A model generated the notes under the pieces. The model searched no databases, was not told where the DNA came from, and worked only from the letters and a program-made list of their open reading frames with translations. A DNA stretch of 19,190 nucleotides from a bacterium (GTDB lineage: Bacteria > Chloroflexota > Dormibacteria > UBA8260 > Bog-877): positions 1-19,190 of the forward strand of contig JAKAVU010000015.1 of the NCBI GenBank assembly GCA_021817185.1, written 5' to 3'. A program made the position numbers and the translations under genes. This document shows, one piece after another, positions 14,614 to 19,190 of this stretch (position 1 is its first letter; each line of letters starts with the position of its first letter).

Positions 14614-15118
14614 CCACCCACTCCCGCAGGTAGTCGTCGGCCACGGTCATGGTCCCCGCGGCGATGCTGATCTCCTTGACCGCCGCGCGCACCGCTGGGA
14701 TCCGCAACTCATGCTCGCCCAGGCGCAGCAGGTAGACGTCGTGCGCCGGGTAGGGCTCGACATCTATGACCGTGCCCCTCACCTCGCCTCGCGAATCGAG
14801 CACGCGCAGACCGATCAGCTCGAAGTCGAAGTGCTCGCCCTCGGGGAGCGGCCTCAGCTCCGCCCGAGACACCTCCAGATATCTGCCCGTCAGCTTGCTG
14901 GCAGCCGCCAGGTCCTGAACGCCGGCCAGGTGACAGAGCGTCCCGCGACCCACCGGGTGGGCGTCCTCCACCCGGAGCTCGGCGCCATCCACCATCACCG
15001 TGCTGCCCGGGACCAGCCGGTCGGGAGATCCGCCCAGCATCTCCAGCACCAGGGTGCCGTCCAGCCCGTGGGGCTTGACCACCCTGGCCACTCGGATCCG
15101 CTCCTCGGCCGGGATCAA
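14603..15118 (-). CDS. rimM: 16S rRNA processing protein RimM
   Basis: Assembly factor for the 30S head that binds S19 and assists 16S maturation. Its 171 residues have the N-terminal RimM barrel with RVARVVKPHGLDGTLVLE (9-26) and a C-terminal PRC barrel containing DFELIGLRVLD, PAHDVYLLRLG and LRIPAVRAAVKEISI. The start is TTG 15118, whose TTGA overlaps the khpA stop; GGAGG inside khpA precedes it with a 7-base spacer, which supports this rare start. The next in-frame candidate, a GTG at residue 10, would cut off the first strand. The trmD start lies inside its last codons. Confidence 0.95.
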   Translation of the reverse strand: MIPAEERIRVARVVKPHGLDGTLVLEMLGGSPDRLVPGSTVMVDGAELRVEDAHPVGRGTLCHLAGVQDLAAASKLTGRYLEVSRAELRPLPEGEHFDFELIGLRVLDSRGEVRGTVIDVEPYPAHDVYLLRLGEHELRIPAVRAAVKEISIAAGTMTVADDYLREWVDAV

Positions 15119-15354
15119 TCGCGCACCTCCACCTGCACCCGGTCGCGATTGCGCAGGGAGGCGGCTCTGACCACCATCCGGATGGCCTCGATGTGGCGTC
15201 CGTTGCGACCGATCACCTTCCCCAGGTCGGCCGGCGCGGTCTCCACGGTGACGACCGCGCGGTGGCCGTCCCGCTCCTGCCCCACCCGGACCTGATCTGG
15301 TTCGCTCACCATCTGCTGGACCATGTACCGCACCAGCTCGGCGTAGTCAGGCAC
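15115..15354 (-). CDS. khpA: KH-domain RNA-binding protein KhpA (YlqC)
   Basis: Small single-KH protein of 79 residues, the KhpA/YlqC type that forms a dimer with KhpB and affects cell division and envelope growth in Gram-positives. The start region DYAELVRYMVQQMVSEPDQV is typical, and the RNA-gripping loop GRNG (49-52) sits in GKVIGRNGRHIEAIRMVVRAA (45-65). The start is GTG 15354, three bases after the rpsP stop, with GAGGG about 8 bases upstream. Its end overlaps the rimM start (TTGA). A KH protein between rpsP and rimM is a standard Gram-positive arrangement. Confidence 0.93.
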   Translation of the reverse strand: MPDYAELVRYMVQQMVSEPDQVRVGQERDGHRAVVTVETAPADLGKVIGRNGRHIEAIRMVVRAASLRNRDRVQVEVRD

Positions 15355-15357
15355 GGC

Positions 15358-15870
15358 TCAGCCCTCGTCGGAGGCCTCGGCCGCCGCGTCCGACGCTGCG
15401 GGGGCCTCGTTCGGGTCCGGGACTGTGTCAACCTCAGCGGGCTCCTCGGCATCCGCCGCCGGCTCCGCGGGGGGCGCTGCGTCCTCGACCGCCACCGCCG
15501 GCTCCGCGGCATCGGCGACCGCCGCCCCGGTGGCCTCGGCCGCCTCGGCGGTCTCAGGGCTGGCGTCGGGGGCCGCCGCGCCCGGCCCGTCCACCGGCTG
15601 GCCGGGACGGGCGCGCCTCGGGGTCGCCGGCACCATTCCCGCACGCTCCAAGAGCTCCCTCACCGCGTCGGAGGGCCTGGCACCGATCGCCATCCAGTGG
15701 CGAATGCGCTCATCCTCCAGCTTGACCACCTTGGGATCGCGCAGCGGGTCGTAGTAGCCCACCGATTCGATGAAGCGGCCATCCCGAGGGGACCGGGCGT
15801 CGGCCACCACGATCCGGTAGAAGGGGCGCTTCTTGGCTCCCATGCGCTTGAGTCTGATCTTGACTGCCAT
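15358..15870 (-). CDS. rpsP: 30S ribosomal protein S16 with a long acidic tail
   Basis: S16 is an early assembly protein of the 30S body. The conserved fold fills residues 1-82: [56 protein letters not shown] and [16 protein letters not shown]. From about residue 90 to 170 the sequence is nearly all Ala, Glu, Asp and Pro with some Gly, Thr, Ser and Val. This tail has 21 acidic residues and no Lys or Arg. Typical S16 is 80-90 residues, so this one is about twice normal length; Actinobacteria such as Mycobacterium also have extended Ala-rich S16. The start is ATG 15870, with AAGGAGAG six bases upstream. It lies 50 bases after ffh and may be partly regulated apart from it. Confidence 0.97.
   Translation of the reverse strand: MAVKIRLKRMGAKKRPFYRIVVADARSPRDGRFIESVGYYDPLRDPKVVKLEDERIRHWMAIGARPSDAVRELLERAGMVPATPRRARPGQPVDGPGAAAPDASPETAEAAEATGAAVADAAEPAVAVEDAAPPAEPAADAEEPAEVDTVPDPNEAPAASDAAAEASDEG
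15456..15509. repeat. 15-base direct repeat inside the S16 tail
   Basis: CCGCCGGCTCCGCGG occurs at 15456-15470 and again at 15495-15509. The period is 39 bases, exactly 13 codons, so the frame is kept and both copies encode part of an Ala-Glu-Pro-Ala stretch. This suggests the tail grew at least partly by in-frame duplication. Confidence 0.6.
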
Positions 15871-15900
15871 CTACGTCTCTCCTTACTGAACTGAATTCCC

Positions 15901-15919
15901 GGGGGAGGGTTCGCCCCCC
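15901..15919. repeat. Small GC hairpin between ffh and rpsP
   Basis: The intergenic interval holds GGGGG at 15901-15905 and CCCCCC at 15914-15919. On the minus strand the RNA can pair G-run with C-run, or form GGG-CGAA-CCC. No T-run follows, so it is at most a weak attenuator or an RNA processing site between ffh and rpsP. Confidence 0.3.
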
Positions 15920-15920
15920 A

Positions 15921-17285
15921 TCAACCCTTGAGCAGCGGCATGCCGCCCGGTCCGCGCAGGAGTTCCTGGGCGATCCGGCGGCGCCCCCCCTGCCCCGTGA
16001 GGCTCTTCATCAAGGTCTGCATCTGCCCGAAGCTCTTGATGAGCCGGGATACGTCCACCGTGGTGGTGCCGCTGCCGGCGGCGATCCGGCGGCGCCTCGA
16101 GCTGTCGATGATCTCCGGCCGGCGGCGCTCGTCCGGCGTCATCGACAAGACGATGGCCTCCAGCTTGCGCAGCTGAGCCTCGTCGGGGACGGCTCCCCCG
16201 GACTGTTTCAGGAGCTCCCGGCCGCCGGGAATCATCCCCATCACCGATTCCAGCGGCCCCAGCTTGCGGATCTGGCGGAGCTGGCTGATGAAGTCGTCCA
16301 GGGTGAGCCGCCCCTGGCGCATCCTCTCCTGGGCGGAGAGCGCCTCCTCGGCCGTGAACTCATCGCGGGTTCGCTCGATCAGGGTGAGGACGTCCCCCAT
16401 GCCCAGGATGCGCCGGGCCATTCGCTCAGGGTGGAAGGGTTCGAGGTCACGCGGCCGCTCCCCCACCCCGCAGTACCAGACCTGCAGCCCGATGGCGGCC
16501 CGCATCGAGAGAGCGGCGCCTCCGCGAGCATCCCCGTCGAGCTTGGTCAGCACCACCCCGTCCACTCCGACCTGCTCCCGGAACCCGTCGGCCACCCTGA
16601 CCGCCTCCTGGCCGGTCATGGCATCCACCACCAGCAGGGAGTGGGTGACCCGCAGGCGCTGATGGATCGCCTGGAGCTCCTCCATGAGCTCGGAGTCCAG
16701 GTGCTGGCGGCCGGCCGTGTCCACGATGACGACATCCGCGCCCTGGCGGCGGGCTTCCGCCACCGCCTGAGCCACACCTCCGGCCAGGTCCCGGCTCTGG
16801 TCGGCCACCAGGACCGGCAGCTGGTTCTCAGCCGCTAGCGTCTGCAGCTGGTCGACGGCGGCGGCGCGGCGGAGGTCCGCCGCCACCAGCGCCGGCCGGT
16901 GGTCGGCCCGCCTGACCAGGAGCGCCAGCTTGACAGCGGTGGTGGTCTTGCCGGAACCCTGCAGGCCGAGCAACAGGATCACGGTCGGAGGCTCCGGGCT
17001 GTAGGCGATCCCGGCGTCCTCGCCTCCCAGCAAGGCCACCAGCTCCTCGAACACGATCTTGATGACCTGCTGCCCCGGGGTGAGGCTCTCCAGGACGTCC
17101 CGCCCCACCGCCCGAGCCCGCACCTGGTCGATGAACTGGCGCGCCACCTTGTAGTTCACATCGGCCTCCAGCAGGGCCAGGCGAACCTCGCGCAGGCCGG
17201 CCTCCACATCCTCGGGAGTGAGCCGCCCCTTGTCGGTGAACCGCTTGAAGGCTAGGCCGAGACGGTCGGTCAGAGTGTCGAACAT
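15921..17285 (-). CDS. ffh: Signal recognition particle GTPase Ffh (SRP54)
   Basis: Protein subunit of SRP; binds signal sequences and 4.5S/6S RNA and meets FtsY at the membrane. The 454 residues show the N domain (1-95), then the G domain with GLQGSGKTTT (107-116), DLRRAAAVDQL (137-147), DTAGRQHLD (189-197) and TKLDGDARGGAALS (247-260). The closing segment is GVGERPRDLEPFHPERMARR. The Met-rich M domain has GMIPGG, MTPDERRRPEIIDSSRRRR, IAAGSG and SFGQMQTLMKSL, the RNA- and signal-binding parts. The second GTPase motif reads RRAAA where most Ffh have YRPAA. The start is ATG 17285, sharing one base with the ylxM stop. Downstream of ftsY and ylxM, it completes the SRP gene set; the RNA gene is not in this window. 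Confidence 0.97.
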   Translation of the reverse strand: MFDTLTDRLGLAFKRFTDKGRLTPEDVEAGLREVRLALLEADVNYKVARQFIDQVRARAVGRDVLESLTPGQQVIKIVFEELVALLGGEDAGIAYSPEPPTVILLLGLQGSGKTTTAVKLALLVRRADHRPALVAADLRRAAAVDQLQTLAAENQLPVLVADQSRDLAGGVAQAVAEARRQGADVVIVDTAGRQHLDSELMEELQAIHQRLRVTHSLLVVDAMTGQEAVRVADGFREQVGVDGVVLTKLDGDARGGAALSMRAAIGLQVWYCGVGERPRDLEPFHPERMARRILGMGDVLTLIERTRDEFTAEEALSAQERMRQGRLTLDDFISQLRQIRKLGPLESVMGMIPGGRELLKQSGGAVPDEAQLRKLEAIVLSMTPDERRRPEIIDSSRRRRIAAGSGTTTVDVSRLIKSFGQMQTLMKSLTGQGGRRRIAQELLRGPGGMPLLKG

Positions 17286-17611
17286 CAGCCGCTGGCTCCC
17301 AGGCGGCCCAGCTCCTGGCGCAGCCGATCCACCTTCCGCTCCAGCTCCTCCTGACGGTGCTCGGCCGCGGCTAGCTGGCGGCAGAGGCCAAGCTGCCGCT
17401 CCACCTCCTCCAGCCGCTGCACCCCGCGACGGACCAGGTCATGGGCGGCCGCCCGGGACGCTCCCATGGCCGCGGCCAGCTCCGAGATTGACCAGTCCTC
17501 TTCGAGCTGCAGCCTGAGCGCCTCCCGCTGGCGCTGGGTGAGGAGCGCGCCGTAGGTGTCCAGCAGCTGCTGGCGCCGCAGTCGCGAGTCGGTGAGTCCA
17601 CCGGATGTCAA
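17285..17611 (-). CDS. ylxM: YlxM/p13-like SRP-associated DNA-binding-fold protein
   Basis: Small helix-turn-helix protein of the YlxM/sigma-70-region-4-like family, almost always next to ffh and reported to stimulate SRP function. The family segment is LLDTYGALLTQRQREALRL, then a helix-turn-helix in WSISELAAAMGASRAAAHDLVRRGVQRLEEVE, then a C-terminal coiled coil of Glu/Arg/Leu heptads. The start chosen is TTG 17611, eight bases after AAGG (17620-17623), giving 108 residues. TTG 17617 is in frame too, but only two bases from that AAGG. No ATG is available. It lies about 60 bases after ftsY, with a small hairpin over its ribosome binding site, and ends overlapping ffh by one base. Confidence 0.88.
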   Translation of the reverse strand: MTSGGLTDSRLRRQQLLDTYGALLTQRQREALRLQLEEDWSISELAAAMGASRAAAHDLVRRGVQRLEEVERQLGLCRQLAAAEHRQEELERKVDRLRQELGRLGASG

Positions 17612-17617
17612 GGTCAA

Positions 17618-17631
17618 AGCCTTAACAGGCT
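17618..17631. promoter_or_regulatory. Hairpin covering the ylxM ribosome binding site
   Basis: AGCCT (17618-17622) and AGGCT (17627-17631) pair perfectly around a 4-base loop. In the minus-strand mRNA the 3' arm contains the AAGG (17620-17623) that serves the TTG start at 17611. The hairpin could therefore lower ylxM and ffh translation unless opened. A second short hairpin, CCGCG-AGCG-CGCGG, lies just upstream at 17648-17661, after ftsY. Confidence 0.4.
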
Positions 17632-17674
17632 AACCGAAAGGCCCCCTCCGCGAGCGCGCGGAACTGACCGCCGG

Positions 17675-18637
17675 CTACGCCTGGCCGGCGGCCTCGTCGT
17701 CGGCCAGCAACCTGTCCACGTAGGCTGCGGGGTCGAAGTCGGCCAGATCGGAGGAACCCTCTCCCACTCCGATCAACTTCACCGGGAGTCCGAGCTCGCG
17801 CTCCACCTGGAACAGGTATCCACCGCGAGCGCTGCCGTCCAGCTTGGTCACCACCAGGCCGGTCGCCCCCACCACCTCGCCGAAACCCCGCGCCTGGGCG
17901 ATCGCATTCGCTCCCACATAGGCGTCCAGCACCAGCAGCGACTCGACCGGCTGGCCCTCCAGCTGGCCGGCGACGACCCTGCGGATCTTGCCCAGCTCCT
18001 GCATGAGGTTGGCCTTGGTGTGCAGCCGTCCGGCCGTGTCGATCAGGATCATGTCCCGGCCCCTCGCCCGGGCGGCGGCGATGGCGTCGAATACCACGGC
18101 GGCGGGATCGGCCCCAGGCTGGTGGGCGACCACCTCGGCGCCGGTCGGCGCCACCATCCGCCGAAGCTGGTCGATCGCCGCCGCTCGGAAGGTGTCGGAG
18201 GCGGCCACCAGGCAGCTGATCCCCTGTCCCTGCAACCGAGCCGCCAGCTTGGCCACGGTGGTGGTCTTGCCCGATCCGTTGACCCCGGCCACCAGCCACA
18301 CGCAGGGGGCGCCGGCCAGCGACAGCTCCCGATCCGGGCGCTCTAGCTGGGCCAGCATCTGGCCTCTCAGGGCGGCCAGCAGCTGGTCGGAGCTGTGCAA
18401 CCGCTCGCGGCTCGCCTGCTCCCGGAGCCCCTGCACCATAGCTTCGGCCATGGGCACGCCGCAGTCACTGGTCAGCAGCAGCTCGAAGAGCTCCTCGTAG
18501 AGCTCCTCCCCCGCGAGTTGCCCGAAGCGCAACCGGCCGCGCAGCGTGTGCCCCATGTGGCTGGAGATCCGGTCCAGCCGCGCGGGCAGCCGGCGCCACC
18601 AGCGGCGCTGGGAGCCGCCCTTTGGATCAGCCTCCAA
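17675..18637 (-). CDS. ftsY: Signal recognition particle receptor FtsY
   Basis: Membrane-associated GTPase that docks SRP-ribosome complexes at the translocon. With the chosen start it has 320 residues: a short basic lead (RRWWRRLPARLDR) suited to lipid contact, the N domain with EELYEELFELLLTSDCGV, and the G domain with GVNGSGKTTTVAKLAARL (from 118), SDTFRAAAIDQLR (from 147), DTAGRLHTKANLMQEL, TKLDGSARGG and GVGEGSSDLADFDP. The long acidic A domain of E. coli FtsY is absent, as in many Gram-positives. The start is TTG 18637, overlapping smc by 11 bases, with GGAGG six bases upstream. The open frame continues to 18748, but that part lies inside smc. The only later ATG (18556) would remove the first helix. 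Confidence 0.94.
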   Translation of the reverse strand: MEADPKGGSQRRWWRRLPARLDRISSHMGHTLRGRLRFGQLAGEELYEELFELLLTSDCGVPMAEAMVQGLREQASRERLHSSDQLLAALRGQMLAQLERPDRELSLAGAPCVWLVAGVNGSGKTTTVAKLAARLQGQGISCLVAASDTFRAAAIDQLRRMVAPTGAEVVAHQPGADPAAVVFDAIAAARARGRDMILIDTAGRLHTKANLMQELGKIRRVVAGQLEGQPVESLLVLDAYVGANAIAQARGFGEVVGATGLVVTKLDGSARGGYLFQVERELGLPVKLIGVGEGSSDLADFDPAAYVDRLLADDEAAGQA

Positions 18638-19190
18638 CCAGCGCCTCCGCCAGCTCCTGACCCGCCTGGTCGCGGATCGACCGTCCGTCCTCGGAGAGTC
18701 GTACCGAGAGCACCCGGCTCGAGCCCCGCCCGTCCTGGGTGACCCCATAGAGCTGGGCCGCCCGGGCCATGGTGGTCAGGCTGTGGGTGACCACCAAAAA
18801 CTGGCTCCGCTCCGCGCGCAGGCTGAGAATCCGTGCGAAATTGGCGACATTGACCTCGTCCAGGGCGGCGTCCACCTCGTCGAAGACGTAGAAGGGGCTG
18901 GGGGACACCTGCTGCAGCGCCAGGATCAGCGCCAGCGCGGTCAGGGCCCGCTCCCCGCCCGACAGCATTCCCATCGGGATCACCCGCTTGCCCTGGGGCT
19001 GAACCTCCATCTCCACTCCCCAGGCGCCATCGGCCCCGGCGTCCACCCTGAGCAGGGTTGCCCGGCCCGACCCGAAGAGCTCCCGCCAGGTGCTCTCAAA
19101 CTCGCGGGTAACCTCCGCCATCGTCACCCCGAGCCGAGCGTCGACGAGCTGGCGCAGCCGGCCGAGCACGGCCTCGATGTCGAGATCGGA
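18627..19190 (-). CDS. smc: Chromosome segregation protein SMC, C-terminal part (cut by window edge)
   Basis: Only the last 187 residues of this large ATPase are in the window; the gene continues beyond the right edge. They contain the end of the coiled coil and the C-terminal head half: the ABC signature LSGGERALTALALILALQQ, Walker B with PFYVFDEVDAALDEVNV, and the VTHS switch His. The protein ends in QELAEALVGG. SMC dimers with ScpA/B extrude and organise the chromosome. The gene overlaps ftsY by 11 bases, and smc before ftsY-ffh is the usual Gram-positive order. An internal GTG at 19169 could be mistaken for a start, but the frame stays open to the edge and the motif context requires the rest of SMC upstream. 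Confidence 0.95.
   Translation of the reverse strand, partial: SDLDIEAVLGRLRQLVDARLGVTMAEVTREFESTWRELFGSGRATLLRVDAGADGAWGVEMEVQPQGKRVIPMGMLSGGERALTALALILALQQVSPSPFYVFDEVDAALDEVNVANFARILSLRAERSQFLVVTHSLTTMARAAQLYGVTQDGRGSSRVLSVRLSEDGRSIRDQAGQELAEALVGG

Noticed and set aside
18638..18748. Longer FtsY start inside smc
   Set aside because: It would overlap smc by about 120 bases with Arg/Ser-rich noise, whereas TTG 18637 has a good ribosome binding site.
1..19190. Search by eye for CRISPR arrays, tRNA or rRNA genes, insertion sequences, integrases, phage or defence genes
   Set aside because: None found; coding density is almost complete and the genes are core housekeeping families.

Overview
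The window is a GC-rich, densely packed stretch of bacterial core chromosome. Nearly everything reads on the minus strand, so the biological order runs from right to left. The gene order is the Gram-positive-type housekeeping arrangement: smc-ftsY-ylxM-ffh-rpsP-khpA-rimM-trmD-rplS, then [12 protein letters not shown], then rpsB-tsf-pyrH-frr-uppS-cdsA-dxr-rseP. High GC, a TopA with three C4 zinc ribbons, an HslUV protease, a short EF-Ts, the MEP isoprenoid pathway and long Ala/Glu tails on ribosomal proteins together suggest a GC-rich Terrabacteria-type lineage (Chloroflexota, Dormibacterota or a neighbour). Most Actinobacteria lack HslUV and the TopA zinc ribbons, so they fit less well. This placement is inference; the sequence does not name the organism.

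Right part (13392-19190, minus): the C-terminus of SMC, then the SRP receptor FtsY, the YlxM SRP-associated protein and the SRP GTPase Ffh, then S16, the KH protein KhpA, the 16S maturation factor RimM, the tRNA m1G37 methyltransferase TrmD and L19. Most junctions overlap or are a few bases apart, and several starts are TTG. The block couples chromosome organisation, membrane protein targeting, ribosome assembly and tRNA modification.

Middle part (8385-13328): an orphan CpaE/TadZ-like protein with a pseudo-receiver and a degenerate P-loop ATPase domain (minus) faces a ferredoxin-NADP+ reductase-like gene (plus). Next come topA (divergent from the reductase gene) and hslV. These two unusual genes sit where related genomes carry such genes as rbgA, rnhB or dprA.

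Left part (1-8392): hslU overlaps hslV. A single plus-strand GNAT acetyltransferase lies between hslU and rpsB, where many Firmicutes have codY. A structured non-coding region of about 325 bp (5828-6152) separates it from rpsB; it holds a repeated palindrome and a 10-bp hairpin. The rpsB-tsf-pyrH-frr-uppS-cdsA-dxr-rseP operon follows, mostly with ATGA or TTGA stop/start overlaps. It covers translation (S2, EF-Ts, ribosome recycling), UMP kinase, and lipid-carrier, phospholipid and isoprenoid synthesis, ending in a truncated site-2 protease at the left edge.

I found no tRNA, rRNA, CRISPR array, insertion sequence or phage gene. Most of the window is ordinary. The parts worth a second look are the CpaE-like protein, the rpsB upstream region, the ribosomal protein tails, the high TTG start use and the possible leaderless promoters.
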